Positions 11,479 through 24,542 are shown, counted from the first letter of the stretch. The stretch is DNA of 64,000 nucleotides from Chaetoderma sp. LZ-2023a (GCA_034401795.1 CM067363.1:24331929-24395928); one strand, 5' to 3'. The notes: generated by a model not told the origin, from the sequence alone. A program made the numbers and translations.

Positions 11479-11596
11479 CCAGGAGCACTGCAGATGCCTA
11501 TTTCGCAGGCTTTTCAAATAAATAAGTAAGTTGCTACAAGAGGCGTTAACCCTTTATCCCTCATATAAGTCAAAACGGCTCCTGTAGTGGTCTTGA

Positions 11597-11733
11597 GAAA
11601 TCTCCATTTTGAGACCAAGGGAAAAGTATTTTTGTATATTTACCACTGGAATGCCTGGCTCGATAACCGAGCCAGTCATTCCAGTGGCAAATCTTCAAAA
11701 AATCATCTTCTCTTGTTTTGCAAATAGACATTT
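11597..11733. repeat. Family-B hairpin B3
   Basis: Best inner stem of the family: at 11645-11687, CCACTGGAATGCCTGGCTCG faces CGAGCCAGTCATTCCAGTGG with one mismatch. Outer arms are a CTCCATTTTGAGACCAAGGGA type and CTTCTCTTGTTTTGCAAATAGACA. Confidence 0.8.
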
Positions 11734-11794
11734 TCTATGAGAAAATTTAAATGTACTTGAACACTTTCGATGGTTAAGGTGTTAATACCAGAGA

Positions 11795-12098
11795 GCTACA
11801 CTACACATGTAAGTACCACACTTGGAGCATTCAGAGCGGTGACAAATGTGGCTCGCAGGCAACCACAGGAGATGTGCATACCGATAGCCGTCAGCCAACA
11901 CTCATTTATTATCCTGGAAGTCACGGTTCGGTAGGTGGTTTCTTGCAGAATTTCATTGTTGCGTGCACTAATCAATACTTTGTCGAGTGTCCCCACAACA
12001 CCATCTCTCCATATCAAAGGAAATACAATTACGATCATGTGTCCCAACCGCTTTATTTGGTAGATGACCAATTGTGCATCTGCTGTTATAAACACTAC
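11795..12098 (+). repeat. Unit segment shared with 42.13 kb
   Basis: Aligns closely with 42.13-42.43 kb (GTCAGCCAACA, TATTATCCTGGA, CATATCAAAGGAAATACA). Part of a 122-codon ORF lies here, but it owes its length to the adjacent CT array. Confidence 0.65.
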
Positions 12099-12162
<64 letters not shown>

Positions 12163-12222
12163 CTCTCTCTATCTCACTCTCTCTCTCTCTCTCTCTCACC
12201 CTCTCTCTCTCTCTCTCTCTCT
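12099..12222 (+). repeat. (CT)n microsatellite
   Basis: Nearly pure CT array with rare interruptions. It is absent or very short at the paralogous site near 42.42 kb. Confidence 0.95.
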
Positions 12223-12239
12223 CCAAATACCAATACATT

Positions 12240-15175
12240 TGATGGCCGAGCCATGCAATCGTGTTTAGGTACATGGCGGTACATTGCTTTGAGCAAAGCT
12301 ATCATTGGAAGCGTTGTTATGCCTCCACTGTGAGGAATTACTGCTGATATTATCCATCAAGTGTTCTGCTCACATCACATCAATCTATAATATGACTCTA
12401 GTGATATTTGTAATAACATAGGTTAGACTGAAAACTGAAAAACAGTTTGTATTTACCTTAGGTTTAATGCGCTTGGTGGGCGGATTGGGGTACATTTATA
12501 ACTATGCCCTCCCCCCCCCCCCGCCCCCCCCCCCCCCCCAACACCCCACCGCGACACATCGACATGCACATTTAAAACCCGAATGCGCATAATCTAAATT
12601 CCCAGGTCAGGTCAAATTAAGTTCAAAATATTCAAAATAATATTCATTAAATTCTAAACTCATCAATGTTCTCCTACACTTAGCCTATTTTCGTCATGTG
12701 ATCTTCTATGTTCATGGTGGGGCTACGCTATTCTGATTGTGGCGTCAGCTTACGTATGGCGAATTTGATTATGATATGTACGGGAGTGACCAGGTAGGGC
12801 CTTCACTTACGATAACAAACGCGTTGCATTATGCTACTGCCCGTAATTAGTGACAGTATTTTCTGGCCCATATGCGGTCCATGTTAGGTATGTTTCCCGG
12901 CTTTTTAACTGTTTGCTGGATGTCTGCAGATTATATATTTGAGGGGATTTAACTCTGGATAAGTTGAATATTTTTTAAAACATTTTGAGTGAAAGTTGTT
13001 GTTGACTACTCCATCAACAACTTTCAGTCAAATTGTGTTCACATCATTTAGCATGTTCAGCGGTATTGCCCATTGACATTAGTGTATGGCGGTTTACGGT
13101 GGTTAAACAGGTAATATGAAATAAACGTTTTAATCTCTGAGATACCGGTATACCAATGTGTGAATATACGTGCGTGTATGTGCTTATATCTAAGTCGATT
13201 GAATATACTTGATTTAATCATACGGACATATTTTGCTGCAACTTCAAGTCACATTATTTTGGAAATATTCAAGACAATATTTAATGAGGCGTAGAAATTG
13301 TTTTCAAACTGTAAGACTCGTTAACGGATGATTAGGCAGGTTTTTAACCAGTTTCCTAATGGAAAATCCACTTTTAGCTATGCCACACCCATCTCCAGCT
13401 AAGCTCCGCCCATATTGTGTGCATGTAAGGACTGATTTATAGATTTATCGACACTGACCTCAGAATTACCAGAATCAAACGTCCATGGTAACTATAGAGC
13501 ATACCAGAGTCATGTCAGAGCATTTCTGTCAATTATGATTTTGACATTAGCATGCACGTGATGTAATTGATTATGCCGCCAGATACGTGATCATCCAGTG
13601 TACCCTGCCCTGTACTGCAGACAGGCAACCATTAGCAGCACCAACTGAATACAATTCAGCACGCGAGCATGTTACAATTTCACTACGCTAAGCTTATTTA
13701 CAGGAAGAAAAATTACACACGTTTCACGTCAGCAGATATAATTGGGAATATTCTTTACGCTTTTATTACCAATTTGTGAAATACATTGTTCCAGATAATT
13801 GGATATTTCCATTATTCAGGCAACTCGTCCACGACACCATTCTTGGGTTATTGCGAGTGCAAATGGAGTAGATCAATCCACCAATCACAATTGTATTAGC
13901 TGCATGGCAATCAGATGTGGTAATCAAAAGAGGCCTCTAGTCGCACGTTTGTTGAAGAGCTTATGAGGCTGGACACGCATTCTACTCATATTTTAATCGG
14001 TGTTAGCACGTTTAACCATAACTATGACCAATTCCAATGGACCTAGCAGGTTCACCATCCACAATATGACGTCACAAACAACCACGCGACACGTAGTATG
14101 GCGTCATAACCAATTGTCGCATGAATGGCTCGATGTAGTCTGTCTTAAACGTGTAATAGTCTGACACGGTGTACGAATTGTATGTCTTTACTATTAAATA
14201 CACATTTTGCCGAATATTTTGAAACTAATTCAATAACTTACATTTAGAGTTTTCATATATGGAACTGTCCAGCTTTAGCTTTACCCAGGCCATCTCGCTA
14301 AACTCTACCAACACTTCGCCTGTGTTGGGATAGATCGACCCGAGTTCAAGGATTGATCGATCCAAACAGGAATTGTAGGTGGAGCTTAGCAAGAGATAGG
14401 CGTGGCATAGCTAACATTGGAAAGGTCCATTACAAGACAGCTATAAAGGTAAGCTGCTGAATATTACATATGTTGAAACTAAGTTGATGTGTGTGGGGGT
14501 GAGGTGGTGGGCTGCCTAATATAAATATGCATCATGATGTCTATTAAATATTAAATCCGCCAAAAATATGCGATCACGATGCTTTCCAAACAGACTAGTA
14601 CAACTTCCTTGATGGACTTACGCCATTTGATTGTGATGCCATCTAACGAGTGGCACATTTGGGTATGCCGTCAGCTGCTTGAGTGATAGACTGAAGCAGT
14701 CCTCTATGGTAAACAATTCACTATGTAAATAAATTTCATTTATTTATAATTATTTGTATATCACTGTGATATATTCTTAAGGATGTATGAATTATTCTTG
14801 AATTGAGCGATTACCGTCCGCAATAGAGTCAAACACGTCTTAACGTCTTCTGTTCTTCGAGCTGAATGGTCATACAGAAACACAAACACAAGTATAATCC
14901 CACACAATATGCAATGCTGTTTACATTGAACCTAGATTGGCTATGGTAAGAACAGATCCAAGTCCAGTTTGCAATGTATTCAATATCATACATGTATGAA
15001 TTATGTTTTGGAGATATTGTGATTGAAGGGATTGAACAACAATATTCATGTTGCTGTCATAATGGCATTACTATCTACTGCATAGCAATCAAATAGATAT
15101 TCCACAGCATAATGGATAAATGGGCTCACCTAAAGCACGGCCCTTTTGGTAAGCATGGAGATTGCTTGTAATTGC
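12240..15175 (+). repeat. Block D, copy 1
   Basis: Non-coding block of about 2.9 kb found in the same orientation at 42.85-45.55, partly at 47.18-49.05, and at 60.285-63.16 kb. Landmarks in order: GCCTCCACTGTG, a C-rich run (12511-12540), TTACGATA..CATTA..AGTGAC, CTCGTTAACGG, TTCCAGATAATTGGATATTTCCATTA, and AATATAAATATGCAT. It contains degenerate A-like hairpins (12600-12640, 12963-13050) and one family-A element. No ORF is shared between copies. Confidence 0.75.
14039..14428 (-). mobile_element. Family-A element inside block D
   Basis: Ends GGACCTAGCAGG and GGAAAGGTCC. The hairpin is reduced to one arm (14210-14245), with a partly repeated GATCGA segment. D copies at 62082-62431, 44519-44702 and 48.0-48.19 kb carry the same insertion with different internal deletions, so it predates the D duplications. 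Confidence 0.6.
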
Positions 15176-16140
15176 CGTACCAACGTGAATCTGTACCTAA
15201 ACCCCTTTTTGTGTCAACAACACCTCAAAGCGCTCAAATTGAAGCATAAATCAATTAACGGAAAGGAACAGGGAATTGACATATGCTTTTAAATGGCAGC
15301 TTTATATAATAATCAACCTATACATACCAGTGAAAAACAGAAATAAATCATAATAATTAGAACACCCCCAGCTAAATACCATGTATGGTATTCTGGTGGG
15401 AACCAATTAGTGACGAAGTTAGACTCAGGCGCTCTGGTGTATGATGAGCGAATACACAATACCCGCTATTGCCGGGCATATAAGCTCAGTTATATTCGCA
15501 CTAAGCTGATTAGACGACGCGTCCTACAGGTAAAATATTGCCTAGTTTTGAAACAATTTGACTGAAAGCTGTTGTTTCTAGAGACAGGGTCTGAATTCAG
15601 TCAAACGAATGTCAACATATTCAGTAGGCATTATATTGCGACCTTGGAAACCAGCAGTGTATTTTGAAATAATTTTACCAGAAACTTGTTGCTTCCACCA
15701 GAAGGTGACTTTCAAATATACCGTTTTCAAAAGGGTCAATCGTGGATTAGCAGCATTGCGTTACTCGCTCTACATCGGCGCCTATAGAGAATACTATTCA
15801 TACCGCTTACAAAAGTGTATGCAGTTGTGCTTTCGTTATTTCCATGTAGGCCTATTCAGTATACCTGCACACACACAGTTGACACAGGGTGGAGTGAGAA
15901 GCACCGGCTTAGTCACTAATTGGCTCCAAGTTATGTGCTCCTAATGTGTTTACCGGTGGTAGTGTATATACTATTTTATGAGATTACCAATAAACGCCAT
16001 TTGTTATTTCCCTTTTCCGTTCCTTTATCAATTTTAATTGTCAAAATTGTTCAGGAAAATTGTAATTTTGTGCAGGTTAAGAATTTGTTTTGTAAATTTA
16101 CAAAACTAGCAATGATAAAGAAAATACCAATTTTATCTTA
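15176..16140. other. Largely unassigned; one degenerate hairpin
   Basis: Only a decayed A-like hairpin near 15535-15615 (GAAACAATTTGACTGAAAGC facing TCAGTCAAACGAATG) is supported. A 111-codon ORF at 15609-15944 shows no family features. Confidence 0.4.
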
Positions 16141-16256
16141 GCCATTTGCATTCCGAGAGAAGATTATTTTGGCAAATGACTGATTAACTTACCAAGCCAG
16201 CCTTTTCAGGGGTAAATTGTTAAAAATACTCTTCTCTTGGCATGCAAATGGACAAG
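16141..16256. repeat. Family-B hairpin, degraded
   Basis: Outer arms CCATTTGCATTCCGAGAGAAG and CTTCTCTTGGCATGCAAATGG remain recognisable. The inner stem is eroded. Confidence 0.55.
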
Positions 16257-16424
16257 CATGGCCTCATGATCTCTACACAGAGTCCGTTTTTGAACAGCTT
16301 GCCGATTAAAGTAAAACAGGACGGGTTAAAGTCAAGTACCAAACAGTGAATGCACATTGAATTGGTATTTTAGAAAACGGAAAACCGTTCGATGCAAATA
16401 ATATGCACACTGTGTATTGCCATG

Positions 16425-16600
16425 CTCCACAAATCTATTTATCTGGTATCCCTCAAGGGATTGCATCATATATAATGATACTCTAACTTGATTCTTGGAC
16501 GAATCAATAATTGTCTAAATGTCACAGCTATATTATCCACCATTACATGAATTTCAACAAATAAGATCAGTTTGGCTGACATTGTGTTGCATTTTGTTGT
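16425..16600 (+). repeat. Block G copy 3
   Basis: Preceded by the AGTACCAAACAGTGAATGCA lead-in also found before the 45.34 and 48.70 kb copies. Confidence 0.65.
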
Positions 16601-16733
16601 GTTTTTTAATAGAGTGAACCATTTCTACATGTGCCGGCTTATTTCTAGCTAAGTCATCCCTCCTGGAGACCCACATCAAACAGAAAGAATGGATTTCCGG
16701 ATCCACTTGTCATTTCAATACTTTAAATTAACA

Positions 16734-17075
16734 CTATTGCACACGATGTACGCGTCTTACATCTTTATAAACGATTTCTAAACGAACAGGGCCAGTACCA
16801 ATAGACAGAGGAAGCGATGATGACATCACGTCCGGACATGATGTGACGTCACTGACATGATATTGTGTCATTTCCGGTGTCCACCGATACGCTTGTACTA
16901 CTAAAGTGGACGTATTTCGAGAATGGGTTAAAGAACATGTCACTGACTGCAACGATGCGTCCTTACCTCCGTAGTCAGGCGACACCTCACCATTAGGAGC
17001 ACAAATTGGCACATCAGAAGTTGAGAAGGTACTAACGCAATGGAATATTAAAATACGCAAATAGCAGTATCTCAA
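16734..17075 (-). CDS. Candidate orphan exon, unknown product
   Basis: A 113-codon minus-strand ORF in sequence visibly more GC-balanced than its surroundings. The central part (about residues 18-100) has mixed composition without low complexity, three cysteines (PICAP, VTCSL, TSCPD) and alternating hydrophobic stretches (LVVQAYRW, PVRLEIVY), faintly like a beta-sandwich or Ig-like domain. A TTAG acceptor before 17031 and a GTAAGA donor after 16761 (minus-strand sense) would bound an exon of about 271 nt. I do not recognise the family. No paralog exists in the other units and no partner exons are visible. It could equally be a chance ORF or transposon debris. Confidence 0.25.
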   Translation of the reverse strand: MRYCYLRILIFHCVSTFSTSDVPICAPNGEVSPDYGGKDASLQSVTCSLTHSRNTSTLVVQAYRWTPEMTQYHVSDVTSCPDVMSSSLPLSIGTGPVRLEIVYKDVRRVHRVQ

Positions 17076-17139
17076 AACTGCTCGAGCACCTAATCAATTC
17101 AGTTGTTATGCTCCATCTTTCCAAAGCACTTGTTTTGCC

Positions 17140-17900
17140 ACGCAAGCCCTAGAAGTCACAAAGCCATCCAACCAACCTGTCTAGAGATGGAATATGTCGA
17201 TTATGTGACTTCCTAGTCGAGGAAATGAACGCCGTTGACGAAATACTTCCAATAGCTACAAGCCAATTTTAAAATGAGAATCGTGTGAAGCTAAATCCCA
17301 TGATGATCCATTCTGTGACGACGACATACATAGGAAAAGCATACACCTGGGCTCACTACTCAGCAGTATTGTAGCTGGGAAAGGCCATCCACTAGCTGTT
17401 GATTCGTAGATCTAAAATGCCCCTAACAATAATACTACCATTATACAATGCAACCCAGCAACTGCTGGGCATGTCCAACTCAGCTGTAGACAAGCCTGAT
17501 GCGTCCGCACCATCACTAGACAACGACGGCTGGGCATCAATGATAAACGATACACGATGTGTAGTACATCGCTGCTGTCCTTAAATGTCACCATTCAAAG
17601 ATGCTCAATGCTTAGTCATGTACTAAGGATTAGCAGAAGACACACCCACACCCGTCTTGGAATTCGTCATACTGTGAGCAAGTAAATCTAAATCCAAGTG
17701 AGACTATCATTGCATAAATTTGGTAAGCGTGCTGCGGAGTGACCTCCCGATAACAGGAAGTGTCAGGTCAGGAATGGACCTGAGGAAGTTAAGTATTTTT
17801 GCCAAGAATATGACATGGTGATCAAAAGCGTAGAAGGATTGATTGCATCTGCAAGATGTCTCTACTACTACAAGCACAGACAGCAATACTCATACATATA
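17140..17900 (+). pseudogene. LINE C-terminal relic H1
   Basis: The most decayed of three copies. It aligns with 30.23-31.09 and 53.57-54.40 kb: an ATACTTCCAATAGCTACAAGC segment, a CTGGGCTCACTAC segment, and near the end MDLRKL followed by a WxKxxxGLIAA-like tail in broken frame. The family resemblance is clear only through the better copies. Confidence 0.6.
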
Positions 17901-18369
17901 TGTAGGGTATATTGCTTGCTAAAGAAATTTCCAAGTAAGACTGCCAGTTCTTAAAATCGAACATGTTGGTGATATAGCAAGCTCTTGTAAAAGGTATGTA
18001 TGTGCTTGAATTGTACTCTTTCACCCTTCACCTATCAAAAATGCCATTACATTGGAAAACAACTAACCCCTCTCACCATCACACGAAGGCACTCTACTCG
18101 TCATAATTTGAAGACCAGCAGGAGATGATTTTTTTTGTAACTTTCTCATTACAGAGGACGTTTACTCAGCAAAATAATGGTCATGAATGTGTAGGTGTAT
18201 GCGTAGCCTGTGTTCATTTGCAGGCCAAGATGGCTTGATGCTGAAATATTACATTTAGTTTTTAACATGCAGGTAATTCATACAAAGCAATAGGCAGGCG
18301 CGGCATAGTCATAGTATGCTCTACACATGTATGCATCTGTTATCACGTACATCCCTCTCACCCCTTCTC
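17901..18369. other. No recognisable feature
   Basis: No coding, hairpin or paralogous signal that I can support. Confidence 0.4.
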
Positions 18370-18550
18370 ACCCGGGCATAACATTGTGTATGATGGTAAT
18401 CTACATTGATGGCTAGATGAATCGGTCATTTTCTAAATGGCACTAATATTTTTTTCTCAATTTGATCTGAATTTGAACACAAATATAGCGACATCCATGC
18501 CCGCCATTTGTATGCCTTGATCTACGGTATTTATCGCGTTCCTGACTTGC
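18370..18550 (+). repeat. Block G copy 4
   Basis: Uninterrupted G copy that supplies an empty site for element A2 (single ATT in the GATCTACGGTATTTATCGCG stretch). Confidence 0.6.
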
Positions 18551-18955
18551 CATCCAGAGAAAGTGTATAGCAGGTATGGCAATTTCTTTCTTAATCGCTG
18601 GCAAATACTCATGGCTAACGGATGCAAATGTTTAGAGCAAGATGTGGCCGTGTTGTTAAATTGCGATTAGTTAGGATGCACTGGTGATTGCATCCTCATG
18701 GAATGCCGACATCTTTTAGAAATCAAGTAGATACACAAGTTCATTAAATAATTTGTCATATTATTGTTTGCTTCTTTACTGAGCAGATCAGATTACACAC
18801 AATGGACACAATGTGTCCACCTTTTATGTAGATATGCAAATATCTGATGGCATAATCAATTAGATCAATTAGATCACATTTTAGATGGCATAGCATGACA
18901 CGCGAAATGGACCACCTCCCACCCCACCCCACCCCACCCCCACACAAATAATGAA

Positions 18956-20045
18956 CCAACAATATAATAAACATTCTGTTCAATATTTTAAAACGAATTG
19001 GCAACTGGCAGAAATGATCCCAATTCCAATTAGGTTGAACATCTTCAAAATCGTACCTTCATAGATACTTTGAAATTTAGTGGATGGAAATTCGGTTTTA
19101 AAGCTTCAAATTGATTCTAACATCGATACCATTGGACGGAGGTTAGTTAGAAATGTGTGATGCATAGCTAGAACAGGATCACTTTATTACACATAATGAG
19201 ACATACATATCTTATTGTCGAGAAATCAACAGCCTAATGATGTATGTAATCTCTATGACATGGCACTGAGAAAGAATTGCGATACCCATAATTATTTGTT
19301 GAACATGTGATTCTCCAGATACAGAAGTGCAGATTAGATCTGAAGGCGGACCAGAATTACTTTCCACTTATGCTCTGCTTGTAGACATCGTTAGTGTAAG
19401 AAACCATTAGCAGCCATAGCTGAAGGATAATCAGCATGTGATACGCTACCATTCCACACGATTTACCGTGAACATAATTATATGTGTGTCGGATAATTGG
19501 AAACAGTTGTGTCAATTTTATTAGTAATTTGTGAAATATGTTTGTCAGATAATTGGATATTTTCAGCATTGTCTGCATGGCAGTCATATATCACAGTGCA
19601 ATTACTCCTCTTGTCTATGTTTGATGAGGAAAACCCGTGGATTACAGCTGAGTACACCCTCAACCCATTGTGTGAACTTAACCCTGTAATAGCCAAAGAG
19701 ATCAACATATTCTTCTCTATTGGACTTGAGGAATGTTAATTTGCAGACCAAGATAATGCCATTTTCAGAATGTACATAAGGACTGACTAGATCATAACGA
19801 AGCCAGTCATTTCCGCTTTAAAATATACAAATGTTGGTATATACTTCGTTTGTCCGTAAGATGCATACTACTTCCGTAGCGTGGATTAGGAATGCCTTAA
19901 CATATGTCCAAAACAGAAACATAAACATCTTAGTTGGTACAATTTTGAAACGTCCTGTTGAATATATAGAACATATTGGAATGGAAGACATTGCGCCTTG
20001 TGGCAATTTCTTCCAATCCAACTTTCCTCAAACTGTTTAGCGGTA
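18956..20045 (+). repeat. Block F, unit II first part
   Basis: Opens with a CCCCA-rich run (18905-18941) and a degraded A-like hairpin (18960-19060). It then runs through a decayed family-B hairpin (19737-19830) to the family-C hairpin at 19950-20040. Collinear with 981-2540 plus 7130-7350 in unit I and 36.68-37.96 in unit III. Confidence 0.65.
19950..20040. repeat. Family-C hairpin, unit II
   Basis: Inverted repeat with TTGAATATATAGAACATATT outer sequence and a GGAATGGAAGACATTGC stem facing GGCAATTTCTTCCAATCC. The outer TTGAATAT word resembles family A, but the stem differs. Confidence 0.65.
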
Positions 20046-20545
20046 CACTTTATTTTGTTTTGAAAACATGTTAAACTATTTCGTTGATTTACTATGACTG
20101 GGCATGCAATGGTGTTTACTGGTCTGAGTAACAGCTTTGCAATGGAATATAAGATACGCTCAAGATGATGACAACTGTTGCATGGGTGTGGTGATTTTGT
20201 TGGTGCTGGTGCTTTTTTGTTGTGATTGTTGCTGGTAATGGCGTCAGACGTGTCATGGGCGTAGAATATATGAACACTCTAATAAAATGCAGCTAAAGAA
20301 TGATCATGATTGGGATGACTGTGGTAGGATAGACACACCGTGATATGTTAGTGATCACGACAATGCCACAAACTTACCATTGCTCGCAACAATGCAATCC
20401 AATATCACAAAAGTGTCCACGCCGAACAGGGTTGTATAGATATCCAGTGCTATGATAACATATTTGGGTTACTATTGCACACGTTTTGTTATAATCCATT
20501 CCAGAAGAAATCCGACGTGGAATTCTGAACAAAGAAACATACTGA

Positions 20546-20626
20546 TTATTATTATTATTAGTAGTAGTAGTAGTAGTAGTAGTCGTAGTAGTAGTAGCAG
20601 TAGTAGTAGTAGTAGTAGTAGTAGTC

Positions 20627-20698
<72 letters not shown>

Positions 20699-20757
20699 CT
20701 AGTAGCTGTAGCACTAGCAGCAGTAGCAGCAGTACTAGCAGCAACAGCAGCAGAAGC

Positions 20758-20824
<67 letters not shown>

Positions 20825-20825
20825 A
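20546..20825 (+). repeat. (AGT)n microsatellite, left array
   Basis: Long AGT array with GTC, AGC and ACT interruptions. It begins as ATT at the point where unit I has pure TTA. ORFs of poly-Ser or poly-Leu across it are artefacts. Confidence 0.95.
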
Positions 20826-20830
20826 TGGTA

Positions 20831-21023
20831 GTTTTATTTTATTGACGCACTGGCTACGTGCGGCTTCAATTTCCATGTGCAAACTTAGCCGACCGTCATG
20901 CACCCATTAGTTTAATTTGTTGATCACCATCTTCCGGTCGGGGGATCGAACCACCATTCTGCAACTCCGCATAGCATCAGCAACCAGACATCTTTCCACT
21001 GGACCACCGCACCAAGACTAAAA
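20831..21023 (-). mobile_element. tRNA-derived SINE, copy 1
   Basis: On the minus strand the head carries a pol III A box TGGTCCAGTGG (20996-21006) and a B box GGTTCGATCC (20943-20952) about 45 nt apart, as in tRNA genes. The body ends in an AATAAAATAAAAC tail that abuts the AGT array. The lack of a foldable acceptor stem and the unrelated 3' body argue against a functional tRNA gene. Confidence 0.85.
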
Positions 21024-21177
21024 GTCCAGGTTTGGCTGACCAGCTTTCAAATGTGTGATATACTGACACACTGAAGATGCATATGGGACTATCTGTGGAT
21101 GCACCTGCCACGATTCAATCCTTAGCTTTTTACGCCTATTGTACTCTGACTCCAGCACGGCTCTGGCAGTATATGTA

Positions 21178-21370
21178 TTTTTATTTTATTGACGCACTGG
21201 CAACGTGCGGCTTCAATTTCCATGTGCTAACATAGCCGACAGTCATGCACCCATTAGTTTAATTTGTTGATCACCATCTCCCGGTCGGGGGATCGAACCG
21301 CCATTCTGCAACTCCGAATAGCATCAGCAACCAGACATCTTTCCACTGGACCACCGCGCCAAGACTAAAA
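21178..21370 (-). mobile_element. tRNA-derived SINE, copy 2
   Basis: Same element 347 bp downstream in the same orientation: B box at 21290-21299, A box at 21343-21353. Similarity continues past the SINE 5' end into about 60 bp of flank (GATATACTGACACACTGA), so this copy arose by tandem duplication rather than a second insertion. Confidence 0.85.
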
Positions 21371-21426
21371 GTCAAGGTTTGGCCGACGAGATTTCACATG
21401 TCTGATATACTGACACACTGACGATT

Positions 21427-21735
<309 letters not shown>

Positions 21736-21739
21736 ATAT

Positions 21740-22345
21740 CAATATGCGTTTCTCATAATAAGCCATCGTGTTAGTTTAGTGGCTGCTCTATTTAGATTCT
21801 CTCTACTGTTTCTTAATGCATGCAGAAGAAAATATTCTCTTTCAACACATCAAACCGCTAGTTCACTGAAGCAATGCAGACATGTTGCTAGATCTCTAGT
21901 CAGTGATCACGGATAGAATTTGAAGAAGTCAAGCCATTGTTGACAGTGTTTGCGCCGAGCGAGATTAAAAGATAGGCATCACCATTGGCGTGGATAATTA
22001 TGCGGACACAGAGAAATATAGACATGGGTGAACTAATTGTAGACAGTTAAAAAGGCAATCAAGCAAATGAATTGAAAGAGTTGATGTGTTAATACATGCT
22101 ATAACTGTTCTCACTAATTACGTGTCTAATTCCTATCAACATAGCACGAAAAATAATCAATCCAGCACAAAATCGTCAAGATTCGTGCTCTGTGCTCTAT
22201 GGTATGCGTAACATAATGTGTGAGTCGATAGGCGAATCGATTCTTGTTAGCAGTGTCGTCATATAAATTTAATCGTCTATTTAAATGATTGCCACATCAG
22301 GTATAGCTCTATGTTCTCCAGCTGAACTAGCAATTGTGGCTCAGA
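21740..22345 (+). repeat. Block F tail, unit II
   Basis: Aligns with 7931-8530 and 38.60-39.15 kb (TGATCACGGATAGAATTTG, ACATGGGTGAACTAATTG). Confidence 0.65.
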
Positions 22346-22440
22346 CGTGCCCTCTTTCTCCCTCTCTCCATCCATCCCTAACTCCCTCCTCTACCCCATC
22401 TCCCAACTTATCCCTCTCTCGCACACACATTTTTCTTCAT

Positions 22441-22842
<402 letters not shown>

Positions 22843-22999
22843 GGAGCTGTTGCTGAAAGAGGAAGTAACACCACCCAGTTACATTTGTTTCAAAATATTC
22901 AACATCTTCCAAATATAGTTGTCGGGAATCCCAACACCGGCGACGTGTGGGCGTAGCTTAGCTAGAGATGGGTGGGACATGGCTAAAGATGGATTCCTC
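22843..22999 (-). mobile_element. Family-A element, proximal half only
   Basis: Second hairpin arm (GTTTCAAAATATTCAACA), then the reversed left half (GGGCGTAGCTTAGCTAGAG) ending GGATTCCTCC before ATT. The unit I paralog (about 8665-8680) has a single CCATTGATGAAC. The missing half and hairpin tip are replaced by the CT/TA microsatellite. Confidence 0.6.
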
Positions 23000-23179
23000 C
23001 ATTGATGAAACGGTCTATAAAACTGATTGGTGTATGTTAAAACGCATGAAGTTAGGAACTTCACCTCCGCAAGCGATAATGGGGCCATATAGTAAGCTCA
23101 GATACTAACTAAGATGGCGAACTTAAGAGGTCCAAGCTATCGCTCAGTAAATTACGTCAATAGTTAACTGGGATCACAA

Positions 23180-24365
23180 TCAAAATGGCGCATAGCTCCA
23201 CCATGAAAATGAAGTACGTCGTGAAGTATAGTAATTGCATGCATTCGATTAATTCATTTTATAATACGCATTATATTGAATATTTTGAAAGTAATTTAAA
23301 CTGAGAGCCGTCCTTGCCATAGCCATAGGCAGCAACGGCCACCAGTTAAATTAGTTTCAAAATCTTCAACAGGTTCCCTATAATATTATCCTGAAATTGT
23401 GATACTAGGAATTCATGAGTCAAGTATAAATCGATTCCAACGCACCTAATACGTGGGAGTTCCGTGAGAATGTGCGAGGTATATTTAGAAATTAATTGCC
23501 CCATGGTGAGTACACAATGCGCAATGGCAAATACAAAACATTAGACAATGGCCTGGTCAGCATGTCCGTGAACACAGCACAATGGACTGACTTTTTGGTG
23601 TCTGTGTATGATATCGTTATCGATGGAAGCACCAGCTGGCGCCATGCCACGAGACAATATTATATATTCGGAGCAAAACGAGTATATTATCTAGGAGCAC
23701 GATGTATAAACATGTCGTATTTCTTTACGTACACAAGCCCACATATATCGATGTTATCAAACAATGCGTTAGCAATTAGCTGAAAATTCCATCATTTCAA
23801 AAGGGCAATACAGAATGCGCTTTTTCCTGGATATAGCTATATTCTTACCAATTAGATGAGCTTTTTTCCGTATCACTTTACTATTAATTTTCCAATTTTC
23901 CAGTATCAAGTATTTATACCAAAATGGTAATAACGTTTTAGCAGAAAACAATAGAAATCACAACACACTGGACACGATAGTCTAACATCATATCTAGATA
24001 GAACGTCAATCCAGTCTCCGATATTACTAACATCTACCTAGGTAGAAGTCACGAATGCAATGATGTAAATTAGTAAAGCAATGGATACATCCAGTATTTC
24101 GATCCATCATGTTCCGTCATATTCAAATACGTAACTTGTAGGCTGATGCCACAGTCAATTATGCCATGATTGATGTGACTTGGTACATTATAGCTGCTTA
24201 ATAGTTCATCAAGTTGTACGAACTGTATGGCTTTACTCTTGGATACAGATGCTGATGACTATTTTGACACTGATTCGAATGGGCGTTGCTACTGCCATGC
24301 AACAGCAACAGCAAATTGTTTCCAACGTATTCAACAACTTACATGTGCGTGGATACTTTTCTGAA
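23180..24365 (+). repeat. Unit segment with A-like hairpins
   Basis: Paralog of 8861-10050. Palindrome at 23275-23372 and a degenerate hairpin with a CAACAGCAACAGCA tip near 24250-24340. Confidence 0.6.
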
Positions 24366-24542
24366 TTTTGATTTGATTTGATTTAAACATATTTTATTGT
24401 AACGATTGCACAATGGGATCGGGCACAAGTTCTTGCAACTTAGATTTGCCCTCTCTCTACAGAATTATTATAAGCAGCCAATGATTGAGAACACTAAAAC
24501 GAGGTGAGAGAGAAACAATAAAGTAAGAGGTGTGTGTGTGTG

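Larger units (their letters stand above)
341..18369 (+). repeat. Long repeat unit I
   Basis: First of four collinear units. Its landmarks recur in order in later units: block G (341), block F (981), family-C hairpin (7290), TTA array (7858), A-like hairpins (8951, 10330), family-B hairpins (11360, 11597), block D (12240) and a LINE C-terminal relic (17140). It lacks most of block E, found at 25.8-30 kb in unit II. Copies differ by scattered substitutions and indels, so they are old. Boundaries are approximate and were set by eye. Confidence 0.6.

Noticed and set aside
11874-12242. 122-codon ORF with a unique N-terminal half
   Set aside because: The unique half exists at 42169 in a paralog with a different continuation; the length comes from the CT array and the sequence has no domain features.
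12240-15175. Block D as a large autonomous transposon
   Set aside because: No terminal repeats, no target duplication and no ORF shared by copies. Its edges coincide with neighbouring blocks, so it fits segmental duplication better.
20931-21020. Functional tRNA gene
   Set aside because: A and B boxes are present, but no acceptor-stem pairing was found and the sequence runs on into a SINE body; two copies have the same body.
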